A stretch of DNA of 64,000 nucleotides from Furcasterigmium furcatum (Eukaryota > Ascomycota > Sordariomycetes > Glomerellales > Plectosphaerellaceae), in the NCBI GenBank assembly GCA_001599815.1, contig BCIA01000001.1, forward strand, positions 3,662,934 to 3,726,933, read 5' to 3'. The notes beneath the pieces were generated by a model. That model ran no database searches. It had not been told where the DNA came from and worked only from the letters and a program-made list of their open reading frames with translations. Both the position numbers and the translations under genes were made by a program. Each line of letters starts with the position of its first letter. Position 1 is the stretch's first letter. This document shows, piece by piece, positions 54,121 through 64,000 of this stretch.

Positions 54121-56143
54121 ATGTCGACGAAAGACTGGAAAACGCCCGAGAGCGACATTCTCGCAGACCATTATGTCAACGAGCCCAAGCCAATCCGGGT
54201 CGTGGTTCTCGGGGCCGGCATAGCTGGCATCGCCTTCACGTACATGATCGCGGCACTCGAGAACGTCTCATTCACCATCTACGAGAAGAATCCTGATGCC
54301 GGAGGCACCTGGCTCGAGTCCACCTACCCAGGGGTCTCCTGCGACGTGCCCGCTCACTGCTATTCCTTCACCTGGGCCGGGTATGTGCATTCTTATCACA
54401 TCCTCACTTAATAAATGCCCTGGACTAATTGGTGACCAGCAATCCTGATTGGAGCAAGGTCTATGCCAGTGGCCAAGAGATCGCGGAGTACTACCAGAAG
54501 CTTGCTCGAGAGTACGGCGTGTATGAGCACACCAAATTTGGACACAGAATTACAGAGGCCGAATGGGACGACGCAGTGGCGGCATGGAGGGTCACTGTCG
54601 AGAATCTTGCCACTGGGGAGGTGTTTGTCCATGTGGCCGAAGTTTTCATCAACTGCGGTGGCGTCCTGAAGTATGTCTCTGCTCGCAGAACCCGACCATA
54701 CTTCGATCTCCTGAGAGCTGACGCATATATGTAACAGCAACTGGAAGTGGCCAGCCATCGGCGGGCTTCATGACTTCCGAGGAACCCTGGTGCACACAGC
54801 AAACTGGGATGACAGCCTCGACCTCACTGGGAAGAAGGTTGCAGTGATCGGATCCGGGGCGTCCGCCATCCAGGTTGTGCCAACGATTCAACCAGGTAAG
54901 CGATTGCCGTCCTCGTAGGAACTGACCGCCTCTTATGACTGACGCCCCACGATCACAGCTGTCGAGAGACTCATCAGTTTCCACAGGTCTCCGTCTTGGA
55001 TCGCGACCGAGTTTGCCGGCCAGTTCGCCGTTCGCGGTCGGTCCACCACCTACAGCGAGGATGAACGGCGCCGATTCCGTGAAGACCCGGAGTACTTCTT
55101 GCAGTACCGACGAGACATTGAGCATGGAATGAACGCCCGGTTTCCGTCATTTTTCAAGGATTCTGGGGCCCAGAAGCTTGGCTTTCAGAATGTCTCCAAG
55201 TCGATGCGCGAGAGGCTCGGAAACGATGAGGAGCTCTGCGAGAAACTCATTCCCAAGTTTCCATTGGGGTGCCGCAGGGTCACACCAGGCCATGGCTACC
55301 TTGAGGCCTTAACAGAGAAGAATGTCACGGTTGAGACGTCGCCTATCGCCCGCATCACAGCAACGGGCGTCCAGACAGGGGATGGCACACTGCATGAAGT
55401 CGATGTCATCATCACGGCCACGGGCTTCGAGACGTCGTTCGTGCCACGATTTCCCATCGTCGGCCTGCGAGGTGTCGACCTGCAACAAGAATGGTCCCGG
55501 AATGGTGCCAGAGCATACCTCTCCGTTGCGGCACCGTCGATCCCCAATTTCTTCAGTCAGTTCAGTCTCATTGCGTGTTCAGAGTCCCTCACTAATATGA
55601 CACAATGCAGTGACGACGGGACCAAACTCCCCAATCAGTAACGGTTCGCTCATCCCGGCCATCGAGCGCCAGGTAGAGTTTGCATTGGCATTCATCAAGA
55701 AGCTGCAGACGCAAGATTTGAGATATGTTGTCGTGACGGAGGAGGCAACTGATGACTTCAACGCGTGGAAGGACGAGTTCATGAAGGGCATGACATGGTC
55801 TGCGCCTTGCACAAGTTGGTAAGTAATCTGGTGAAGTCTCCCCGCATTGTTATTATTGTTGTGTTGATTTTGACATAGGTACAAAAACGGCTCTGCCGAC
55901 GGTCCGATCATCGGTAAGTGTCTCTACCTGTCTGCAGGTGTCGTGTTTCTTTGAAGCTAACCAGCAACCCGCTCGTCAGGCCCCTGGCCCGGATCAGTCA
56001 ACCACTTTCTGGAGGCTCTCAAACAGCCGCGTTTTGAGGATTTCGTGTACAAACACCACTCGAGGAACCGGTTCAGATACTTGGGAGACGGGCTTGCGCC
56101 AAATGAGGCGAAAGGATTGCCACTTGGAGTGTACATCAAGTAA
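54121..56143 (+). CDS. Baeyer-Villiger-type flavin monooxygenase
   Basis: FAD/NADPH monooxygenase of 550 residues. The seven exons are 54121-54380, 54440-54670, 54738-54895, 54959-55555, 55611-55818, 55879-55913 and 55980-56143. The FAD motif is VVVLGAGIAG (GxGxxG 31-36), and the family fingerprint FxGxxxHxxxW is present as FRGTLVHTANW (177-187). The second Rossmann motif VAVIGSGASAIQ (202-207 core) binds NADPH, and ATGFETSF closes the fold. The C-terminal FFMTTGPNSPISNGS, joined across an intron, is typical of fungal steroid- or ketone-oxidising members. These enzymes insert oxygen next to a carbonyl to give esters or lactones. The surrounding dehydrogenase and lactonase-like genes agree with that role; the ketone is unknown. 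Confidence 0.93.
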
Positions 56144-57037
56144 ATGGTCACGGTCCTATAAAATAATGTTCCATTCCAACGTGCGAATTGAATCTTCACC
56201 TGAATTTCCTTCGCAATTGTTACATTAGTAAATCAGAAACGGCCGCGAGGGTCGAATACTAACAGTCAGCCTGGCTGCCCTCGGAAGAACCGCGCGTTGG
56301 CAACCTCAAAAGTTTGAGATGCTCTCTCCTCCCCTCACGAAATCACTATAAACGCTTTCTGAATCTGTGACGATGTTGAGTGAAGGTCAAATCGAAATCC
56401 ACTTTTGTTGAGCAGCAAGTCTCTGAACAGGAGGGTAGCTGGATCCGCGATTCCATCCCGGTGACCATCGGCGAAGAACTCACCGAGACGCAGCATTATG
56501 TTCACTCATCACATATTGGCAAGCCGAGGAACAAAAGGTCCATTATGCCATTACGGGGCTAGCCAGGACCACCGGATTGTTGACACCGGCTGGCCCCATC
56601 GCTCGGCGATGCTCAATGCAGTAACGCCTTCGCTTCCAACCCGTGAGACTAGCCCGCCCCTGATCCCAGGTCTCCGGACAATTTGCAAGGCCTTTCCACC
56701 GCTGGATCTGTCAAATATGGCCCTTGGTTTCTCGGTCATTGCTCTGAGATGATTGATGCCAATTCTTGCGTCATTCTTAGTGCTTCATGGACCACGACCC
56801 GAGCGTCCGGACCGCGCCACCAACTACCACGACGGTGGTCAAGGGCATCACTGTAGACTACAAGGCCTCAATGGATGAGATATGTAAATACTTAGATATC
56901 GCGACAAGCTTGTCTCTCAATTCCTTCTCACCATCAATCAGTCTTCACACAGGGCGCCCGTTTCCGAGAGCCAATTCTCATCCATTGTCCTGACTTCTAC
57001 CATCAATCTTCCCTCAAGCCATCGCCTTTCGATCACA
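56144..57037. other. intergenic region
   Basis: 894 bases between two plus-strand genes. Short open frames only; the last 60 bases look like a 5' UTR (CTTCTACCATCAATCTTCC). Confidence 0.5.
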
Positions 57038-58909
57038 ATGGGTCTCTGGGTGTTGGAACCCAAGTCCGACGAGAAGGTCCCAGGAACCGTCTACGTTGAT
57101 CGCGAGAATGAAGAGTCGCGCGATAAAACCGCCCGCCTCAAGACGGGCACGGGTCGCCACGCGGGTATCATCCTCGTGCCTCAGCCGTCCGACTCGCCCA
57201 ACGACCCTCTGAGTGCGTAACTGTTCTCTTGACGCTGCTTGAGCTGATCTGCATGCTAATGTCGCGGGAATATGACAGACTGGCCGAGACGAGAGAAGTT
57301 ATTCCACAGCTGGTTTCTTGCTGTTGGAAGCGGTCTCTCCTCGGGAACGGCCTTCTTCCTCAACCCGTCCCACAAGGTCATGGCCGCGGAGATCGGCACG
57401 ACTCTCACGCAGCTTTCCCGGTCAGTCAGCTTCTTGATGTTGGCCCTCGGAGTCGCCAGTATCACCACCACGCCCCTGGCTCGCATGTTCGGAAAGCGGC
57501 CCGTCTTCCTGGGTCTCGGCCTCGTCGGGATTGTCGGTTATAGCATCATCCTGGCGAATCCCAGAGACATGCGCCACATCTACGCGGGCCGCTTCTTCTG
57601 GGGTGCTTGTGTCAGTGGCCTCCAGTATCTGGTCAGTTCCAGTGTCGGAGATCTCTTTTTCGTGCACCAGCGCGGCTTCCACCTCGCCCTCTGGCACTTT
57701 GGGCTTTCAGGAGGAAACGCCCTCGGTCAGGTTCTAGCCAGCCAGATCGTTCAAGGTCAAGACTATGTGTGGGCTTTCCGATATGCGTACGACTTCTCTG
57801 CCCCTGACGCTCTCTCCGAGTCCGCTAACAGCCTCCCAGTGTCATTTTCATGTCTGGCTATATGGTGCTCCTTTTCTTCTTTATCCCTGAGACGACGTAC
57901 GTTCGCCCGAAGAAGTTCGACACAGACATCCATGAGAACCTGTCGCAAGACTCCGACGAAGACTTGAAAGCGGAAGCCCCGTCCATCAAGGGGCAGTCCC
58001 CAGCCGACCAGAATGAGAAGCGTGTAGCTGAGAGCTCCATTGGAACTCCGGATCTTGAGGCGCCCCAGACTGAGGAGAAGCGCAAGACCTGGGTGCAAGG
58101 CCTCAAGATCTACAACGGCAAGTTCAGCAACGAGAACTACCTGCGCGCCGTGCTCTCGCCGTTCGTCACCTTTCTCCTTCCCGCCGTCCACTGGGCCGCG
58201 TACGCCTACGGCCTGACCGTCGCCTTCGCCGCCGCAATCTCCGTCTGCCTCGCCCAGATTTTCACCGTCGCGCCGTATAACTTCACGCCCGGAGCTGTTG
58301 GCCTCACGGTTCTATCCCCCTTCATTGGTAACATCATCGGCAACTTCATTCCTGGGCCCGTTGCCGACTGGCTCGTAACGTACATGGCACGCAAGAACGG
58401 CGGCATCTACGAGCCCGAGTTCCGCAACATCCTGTGCATTCCCGCCCTCATCACGGGCGCCGCCGGCTTCTGGGGCTTCGGCCTCTCCATCCACTACCGC
58501 ATCCACTGGTTCGCCCCCGTCTTCTTCTTCGGCCTCTCCGCCTTCGCCGGCGCGATCATGTCGCTCGTGTCCAACACCTACCTGCTGGACTGCCATCGGA
58601 AGTATGCCCAGGATGCCTACGCGGCCGTCACCCTGGTCAAGGCCGTCAGCAGTTTCGCCATCTCGTTTTTCGTGAACGAATGGCTCGCCAAGCACGGCCC
58701 CATCAACGTCTTCTTCGTCATCGGCTCTATTCACGTTGTCGGTTGCCTTTATGGCCTGTTCCTCTATGTCTACGGAAAGAGAGTAAGTGTTCTCCGCGTC
58801 CCCAGAGTAATGAAACTCCATGCTAACTTGGACCAACAAGATTCGCCTTGCCATCGCCAAGTCTGAGAGAATTCAGAACCTCCTGCGCTGGTGTGGTAAC
58901 TCGGAGTAA
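57038..58909 (+). CDS. MFS transporter (DHA1-like, synaptic-vesicle/HOL1-like group)
   Basis: Predicted membrane transporter of 564 residues with 12 helices. Exons are 57038-57212, 57279-57786, 57840-58782 and 58841-58909. Fungal DHA1 hallmarks are the DPLNWPRREK motif before helix 1 (regenerated by the first splice), LARMFGKRPVFLGL between helices 2 and 3, GLSGGNALGQVL in helix 5, and PETTYVRPKKF at the end of helix 6. A long acidic cytosolic loop (about residues 250-300) separates two six-helix halves. It differs from the sugar-porter-type gene at 27 kb. In this cluster it may import a glycoside or export a toxic intermediate; direction cannot be read from sequence. Confidence 0.92.
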
Positions 58910-59432
58910 CGCATCATCGGACAAACACCGAGGTAGAATACGGGAAGTGGGAGGAGCCGTTCCTCTATTCAACCCACATTCCGCTCAAACGTTGTATTCT
59001 TATGCACATATATGGATTTTCCCCTCATCTCGTTCACTGTTCGCGCGGAGAAAGCTGGAGATGTGGAGATGCGAAGAGCGGGTTGACGGGGTCATCGTGA
59101 GCTGCAGCAAATAAGAACATACTTTCACAGCCACTCTGGGGTTTAAGCCGAGTCATCGGCTTGACGAGACCCCGAACGAACTCGTGAAACCCCTGAATAC
59201 TCAGACTTGGCGTAGATGCCAAGAACCTCCCGAGCCTTCATCCATGGATGTTCATGAGGTCCTTGCCTTGTGCGTCTTGGTGCCGGCGGATGCTAACCCG
59301 AGGTCTGTGGACCTCGGCGGCGTGCGAATATTGCTATTTATTGTGGTGTCTAACACCAGAAACTGTGACACAAGACAGGACGGTACACCAGCGGCATCCC
59401 ACTCACAATCACTCTCAACACGGGGGTCTACA
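58910..59432. other. intergenic region
   Basis: 523 bases between the transporter and rhamnosidase genes. The rhamnosidase frame stays open back to 59184 but the extra part has no conserved sequence or signal peptide. Confidence 0.5.
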
Positions 59433-62054
59433 ATGGCTGTCTCCATATCTCGCGTCTCTTTTGAACACCATCATACCGCCCTTGGTATCGGTGAAACCGA
59501 ACCTCGCATCTCCTGGAGGTTCGACGGCAACGCGTCCAACTGGGAGCAAGCTTGGTACGATGTCGAGGTCATCCGCGGCACCAACAGCAGGTGCCGTCGC
59601 CGGTTCACGGTCGACTCATCGGGGTCTCTCTATGCCCCTTGGCCCGATAAGGCACTGGGGGAGAGTGAGGCCGCCGATGTCCGCGTCCGCGCCCATGGCC
59701 TCGACGGGCAGCCCTCGACGCCCTGGTCTGACTGGGTTTCCGTAGAGACGGGCCTGTTCAGCTCCAGCTGGTCTAAAATCGACCCTATCGCACCCGAATG
59801 GCGCGATGTTGAACTTAAGAAGTCAAAGAGGCCACAGTACTTCCGAAAGACGTTTGAGCTTCCTTCGGACGTTGTCACTGCTCGCCTCTACATCACTGCC
59901 CTGGGTCTCTACGAGGCCGAGGTGAATGGTCAGCGTGTCGGCGACCACGTTCTCGCCCCTGGGTGGCAGTCCTTCCATAGCCGTCACGTCTTCGATACCT
60001 ATGATATTACGGATCAGCTCGTAGGGGGCGGCAAGAATGCTATTGGCGTTATCGTTGGCGAAGGCTGGTTCTCCGGCCGTCTGGGCGATGACGGAGGCCA
60101 TTACAACCTGTACGGCGACACCCTCGGCCTCTTATCAGTCATCGAGGCGACTCTCAGTAACGGGACCAAGGTCAGCATCCCCACCGACCGGTCCTGGAAG
60201 GTCGGATACGGGCCTGTGGTCGACTCGGTGATTTACGATGGCGAGATCTATGACCAGCAGTACGCTGCTCAGATCGAGGGTTGGAGCACCAACTCCTTTG
60301 ACGACAGCTCTTGGAACGCCACCCGGGTGCTTCCCGCCCTGCGCGGGAAGCTCACAGCCCCCGACCAACCGCCTGTTCGCCGCATCGAGGAGATCAAGCC
60401 CAAGAAGATCTGGCAGGCTCCTTCTGGCGAGACTCTGCTTGATTTCGGGCAGAACCTCGTGGGTTGGCTACGGATTCAGGTCGATGGTCCAGCTGGTAGT
60501 AACATCACGATCCGCCACACCGAAGTCTTGACCCCAGCCGGCGAGCTCGAGACGAGGCCACTCAATGAAGCGGCCGCCCGGGAGATTATCCTTCTGAACG
60601 GCGATGGCGAGATCGAGTACGAGCCCAAGTTCACCTTTCACGGCTTCCGCTTCGCTGGTATAAGCGGATGGCCCTTCAACAGCAGCACGCCCCTCGATGC
60701 CGACCACATCACCGCCGTCGTCGTGCATACCGATATGGAGAGAACTGGGTATTTCGACTGCTCGCACGCCCTGCTAAACCAGTTCCACTCCAACGTTCGT
60801 TGGTCGATGAAGGGCAACTTCCTCTCCCTCCCCACGGACTGCCCGCAGCGCAGTGAGCGTCTCGGCTGGACTGGCGATGTCCACGCCTTCGGCCCCACGT
60901 CGAACTACCTCTATGATACGGCCGGGTTCTGGAAAGGCTGGCACCGCGATGTTTGGTCCGAGATGTCCCGTGACGGAAGCATGGTCGTGCCGGTCACCGT
61001 GCCGGACACTCCCGCCTTCGGCTTTTTCAACGGCGCCGCGTTCTGGGGCGATGTTGTCGTCGCCAACCCATGGAATATCTACCGCTCTTTCGGTGACGTC
61101 GCTCTCCTGAGTGACCATCTTCCCCAGGCGCAGGGCTGGATCGATGTTGGTATTCCGCGTAACGAGGCTGGCCTCTGGAGACGCTCTGCCTTCCAGTTCG
61201 GCGACTGGCTTGACCCGCGCTCACCCCCGAACTCGCCTTCCGGCGCTACCACGCACCGCCATCTCGTTTCCGACGCCTATCTCGTGGAGATGACGCGGGT
61301 GCTATCCAAGATTGCCGCCGCCCTGGACCGTCCAGACCTGGCTGAGAAGTATGTCTCGCAGCACGCGCACCTTCGTGAGCAGTTCGCCAAGGTCTGGATC
61401 CCCGCGCCAGGTGAGATTGCGAATCGCACGCAGGCAGCATACTCGCTGGCGCTGGCCTTTGATCTCTTCGAGGAGTCGGAGCGGCCCGATGCCCTCGTGG
61501 CACTGCGGGACAACATCCGGGATAATGACTACCATGTCGGTACCGGCTTCGCGGCCACGCCTGCCCTTGGCGTCGCCCTCAGCCGGTACAATGCCACCTC
61601 GGACTTCTACAGGATGCTCCTCCAAGAGGAGGTCCCCTCGTGGCTGTACCAGGTCATCCAGAACGGCACTACGACTTGGGAGCGCTGGGATAGTCTGCTT
61701 CCGGACGGCAACATCCACCCTGGCAGCATGAATAGCTTCAACCACTACGCTTTCGGCTCCGTCGCCGATTGGATTCACCAGAACATCGGAGGCATCGCCC
61801 CGGCCGAGCCCGGGTACAAGACCATCCGTGTCAGCCCCGTACCCGGTCCCGGAATCGACTCCGCCAATGCCACCTTTATCAGTCCATATGGAAGAATCAA
61901 CTCGCAGTGGGCCGTCGACGATGAGGGGTTCCGCCTGCATCTGGAAGTGCCCCCCAACTCCAAAGCTGAGGTCACCCTTCCTGGCGACGACCACCCTGTC
62001 ACTGTTGGGTCTGGGACACACCGGTTTCAGAAACTAGGGTACAAGATTGAGTAG
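59433..62054 (+). CDS. alpha-L-rhamnosidase, glycoside hydrolase family 78
   Basis: Intronless gene for 873 residues, normal for GH78. The N-terminal beta domain begins MAVSISRVSFEHHHTALGIGETEPRISWRF (the Bac_rhamnosid_N-like start GETEPRISWR). A galactose-binding-like module with YFRKTFELP and YEAEVNGQRVGDHVLAPGW follows, then the conserved LDFGQNLVGWL. The six-hairpin catalytic domain carries DCPQRSERLGWTGD (about residues 469-482) and DGNIHPGSMNSFNHYAFGSVADW. No signal peptide precedes the chosen start, so it is probably cytosolic and acts on imported rhamnosides (flavonoid, steroid or other glycosides). Directly downstream of an MFS transporter in the same direction. Confidence 0.94.
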   Translation: MAVSISRVSFEHHHTALGIGETEPRISWRFDGNASNWEQAWYDVEVIRGTNSRCRRRFTVDSSGSLYAPWPDKALGESEAADVRVRAHGLDGQPSTPWSDWVSVETGLFSSSWSKIDPIAPEWRDVELKKSKRPQYFRKTFELPSDVVTARLYITALGLYEAEVNGQRVGDHVLAPGWQSFHSRHVFDTYDITDQLVGGGKNAIGVIVGEGWFSGRLGDDGGHYNLYGDTLGLLSVIEATLSNGTKVSIPTDRSWKVGYGPVVDSVIYDGEIYDQQYAAQIEGWSTNSFDDSSWNATRVLPALRGKLTAPDQPPVRRIEEIKPKKIWQAPSGETLLDFGQNLVGWLRIQVDGPAGSNITIRHTEVLTPAGELETRPLNEAAAREIILLNGDGEIEYEPKFTFHGFRFAGISGWPFNSSTPLDADHITAVVVHTDMERTGYFDCSHALLNQFHSNVRWSMKGNFLSLPTDCPQRSERLGWTGDVHAFGPTSNYLYDTAGFWKGWHRDVWSEMSRDGSMVVPVTVPDTPAFGFFNGAAFWGDVVVANPWNIYRSFGDVALLSDHLPQAQGWIDVGIPRNEAGLWRRSAFQFGDWLDPRSPPNSPSGATTHRHLVSDAYLVEMTRVLSKIAAALDRPDLAEKYVSQHAHLREQFAKVWIPAPGEIANRTQAAYSLALAFDLFEESERPDALVALRDNIRDNDYHVGTGFAATPALGVALSRYNATSDFYRMLLQEEVPSWLYQVIQNGTTTWERWDSLLPDGNIHPGSMNSFNHYAFGSVADWIHQNIGGIAPAEPGYKTIRVSPVPGPGIDSANATFISPYGRINSQWAVDDEGFRLHLEVPPNSKAEVTLPGDDHPVTVGSGTHRFQKLGYKIE

Positions 62055-62863
62055 GCCCGAGGTGAATAAAATTATCACTTTGGCATCCCAGGCCACATCT
62101 CGACCTCTGCCTCCGTCATCTTGTGTCATGAATCCATGGATGTTGAAGGTCGTGCCAACATGAGTAGGCCCGGGCATGTCGCCCCTCAGCTGCTCGCCAG
62201 AAACTCCGCCTGCGATGCGGTCTCTCAACGCTGACGACTGAGGGATCTGCCCATCCAAAGGGCTTTCATATGCCCCGAGAAATTTCCATCAGGATACACG
62301 GTGGCTTGCTTTGATGCAGTAGAGTTAGGACTCATGAAAGAACCGTCGCCTCAAACTTGCGGACCTTTGTAGTACTCCCCCTTTTATCATCCGCTCTTCA
62401 CTTATTAAGGTATGGAATAGTAACCTATTTGATGTAATATCAAATTTCGTTTTAGGTACGTTGATACAGGCGTTCTAGTTGTTCATATAACCTTCTTTCT
62501 ACAGGCAACATATTGCTCCGTGACCTGGCGTGGATGGGAGCTCAGGGGTTGGTCGACAGGAGGGAGACCCCTGAATTTAGCGCCAAGTCCCACCGGGATT
62601 CCCCGCGCGGACAGTGGAGCCCTGGCAGGGCAGTGCCGCGACCTCCATGTGGCAGCTCTTGACATGCTGCGGCTTCTTCCACTCCGTGACCAGCTGCTTC
62701 AGCTTCCCCCTTCCAACACCTCAACCCATCTTCCCCTCACCAATACAACCCGCCTCTCCAGCAGCACATGACTTGAAATTCTCTCGGTCGCGGGCGATGC
62801 GAGGACGCGAAATGCCAACCTATACCCCTGCAACTCATCGCAATTGAGGAAAGATGTGAGCGA
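62055..62863. other. intergenic region
   Basis: 809 bases. AT-rich 3' flank of the rhamnosidase, then the promoter of the ankyrin gene. No gene or repeat supported. Confidence 0.5.
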
Positions 62864-63628
62864 ATGCCTGCCCCTCCCTCCGAAGACACGAGGCCATCTT
62901 CAAAGACTGACGCGAGATGCCACCGCAGGATCCCTCCATCTATCCGTATCCGCCGCGCCATAGTCGCCAACGACCCTCTCCTCGTCCAGCGCATCCTCCG
63001 ATCCCACCCCCGGCACCTCCACAACCCCGACCCCTCCCCCGAAGGCGTGTCCAACTCGAACCTCCATCTCGCCGCGTCCCTCGGCCATCTCGATGTCTGC
63101 CGCGCCCTCGTCGAGGCCGGCCACGAGGACCCATATCCCGCCCTCAACGAAAAGCATCAGCCGGCCCTCATGCTTGCCGCTGTGGGGGGCCACACCGACG
63201 TTGTCCACTTCCTCTGCGAGCGGAACCCCGAGGTCATCCTGCGCCGGGATGCCCGGTGGCGCGATGCCATAATGGAAGCCAGCCGGGGCGGCCACGACAC
63301 CGTGCTGCAGATACTGCTCACATACGTCCCCAACGGCGCCGAGTCCGCCGTCCTGCGCGCGGACATCGACGGAAACACGGCTCTGCACTTCGCCAGCAGC
63401 AACGGAAACCTGCTCGTCCTGCGAACCCTGCTTGCTGCCGGCGCCGATGCCGAGAAGAGGAACATCTGGAGCTGGACTGCACTGTCGTACAGCGCCACTG
63501 TACAGGCTGAGGTGTACCTCAAGGGCCTCGTCGCCGAGGTCGAGCGCCGGAAGATGATGCGTCGCGATGTGGAGGACAAGAAGAAGGGCGGGGGTGTCCG
63601 TATGGTCGAGGACCCGGATGATGCCTGA
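62864..63628 (+). CDS. ankyrin-repeat protein
   Basis: Single-exon protein of 254 residues with about four ankyrin repeats: NSNLHLAASLGHLDVCRALVEAG, HQPALMLAAVGGHTDVVHFLCER, a weaker DAIMEASRGGHDTVLQILL, and GNTALHFASSNGNLLVLRTLLAAGA (repeats spaced about 33-37 residues). It starts with PPSIRIRRAIVANDPLLVQRIL and ends in a Lys/Arg-rich tail. The pattern, including a terminal WTALSYSATVQAEVY, recalls small fungal ankyrin proteins annotated as TORC2 AVO2-like; that identity is tentative. It probably lies outside the catabolic cluster. An upstream exon cannot be excluded. Confidence 0.85.
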   Translation: MPAPPSEDTRPSSKTDARCHRRIPPSIRIRRAIVANDPLLVQRILRSHPRHLHNPDPSPEGVSNSNLHLAASLGHLDVCRALVEAGHEDPYPALNEKHQPALMLAAVGGHTDVVHFLCERNPEVILRRDARWRDAIMEASRGGHDTVLQILLTYVPNGAESAVLRADIDGNTALHFASSNGNLLVLRTLLAAGADAEKRNIWSWTALSYSATVQAEVYLKGLVAEVERRKMMRRDVEDKKKGGGVRMVEDPDDA

Positions 63629-64000
63629 GATGATGATGCCCCAGTGTAAAGATCCTTTGATTTCAGCATGGCGTAGGGGGTTCCTTCGTGTATTCACAGC
63701 GTTCCTTGTCTTGGGGTGGGCCATTCCATAGGATTCCATGTTTTAGAGCAACAATATGAGGTCTTTTCGATCAAGTATTGAGTCAAATCAAGTCACCATT
63801 GTGCAGGTTTGCTGAATCTTAGGTTTCACGGCATGAGATTCACCAGGCTTGTGATCTACCCATTCACGCAACACTAGATTCACCATGTCATAACCCTTCT
63901 GGCCGTTGTATCCTCGGTGTGCCTCACCACCGAGACGATGGCGCTCTCTCTCGGGACGAATTCCTGGTGACAACGAGAGCTGCCGCCAAGACCTGCTCGC
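63629..64000. other. right-end intergenic sequence
   Basis: 3' flank of the ankyrin gene. No further gene recognised before the window ends; a gene starting beyond the edge may begin here. Confidence 0.5.

Noticed and set aside
24794..62054. Secondary-metabolite biosynthetic cluster
   Set aside because: No polyketide synthase, NRPS, terpene cyclase or DMATS backbone gene is present in the window, so a catabolic reading fits better. A backbone gene outside the window cannot be excluded.
62900..63739. 279-codon minus-strand open frame
   Set aside because: Antisense shadow of the ankyrin gene; the sense strand shows clear ankyrin repeats.

Overview
The window looks like nuclear DNA of a filamentous ascomycete (Pezizomycotina, probably a plant-associated Sordariomycete). 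The reasons are genes broken by short GT-AG introns of about 50-110 nt, fungal-only families (Egh16-like virulence factor, PTH11-type rhodopsin-like receptor, SUR7-like protein, Zn2Cys6 and C2H2 regulators with fungal_trans domains, fungal P450, AA14-like oxygenase), no operons, and monocistronic genes on both strands. I can support 29 protein-coding genes. No rRNA, convincing tRNA, transposon or CRISPR array was seen. Exon junctions were read by hand from splice motifs and reading-frame continuity. The spliced lengths are multiples of three, except for the F-box locus, which appears frameshifted.

Left part, 0-24 kb: mostly transport, surface and secreted functions. In order: amino-acid permease, Egh16/CAS1-like secreted protein, PTH11-like receptor, secreted M43 metalloprotease, F-box-like locus, SUR7-like membrane protein, secreted LVIVD/choice-of-anchor-B-like protein, methyltransferase, AA14-like copper oxygenase with a strongly basic tail, and secreted serine carboxypeptidase. 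This is the repertoire of a fungus interacting with a plant surface or digesting plant material.

Right part, 24-62 kb: a dense run of oxidoreductases, hydrolases, two transporters and two transcription factors, with several head-to-head pairs sharing short promoters. The enzymes are an EthD protein, two zinc alcohol dehydrogenases, three alpha/beta hydrolases, a succinate-semialdehyde-type aldehyde dehydrogenase, a 3-hydroxyisobutyrate-dehydrogenase-like reductase, a P450, two SDRs, a salicylate-hydroxylase-like flavoprotein, a Baeyer-Villiger-type flavoprotein and a GH78 alpha-L-rhamnosidase. There is no PKS, NRPS or terpene synthase. The set resembles a catabolic module: import and deglycosylation of a rhamnoside, hydroxylation, oxidation to a ketone, Baeyer-Villiger lactone formation, lactone opening, then oxidation through alcohol and aldehyde to acid. 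This parallels the logic of the bacterial cyclohexanone (chn) pathway. It is an inference from gene content; the substrate is unknown.

The intergenic DNA of this right part repeatedly carries a TTGGGGTA/TACCCCAA element. In three promoters it occurs as an inverted pair about 60 bp across, a candidate binding site for a cluster regulator. An ankyrin-repeat gene closes the window.
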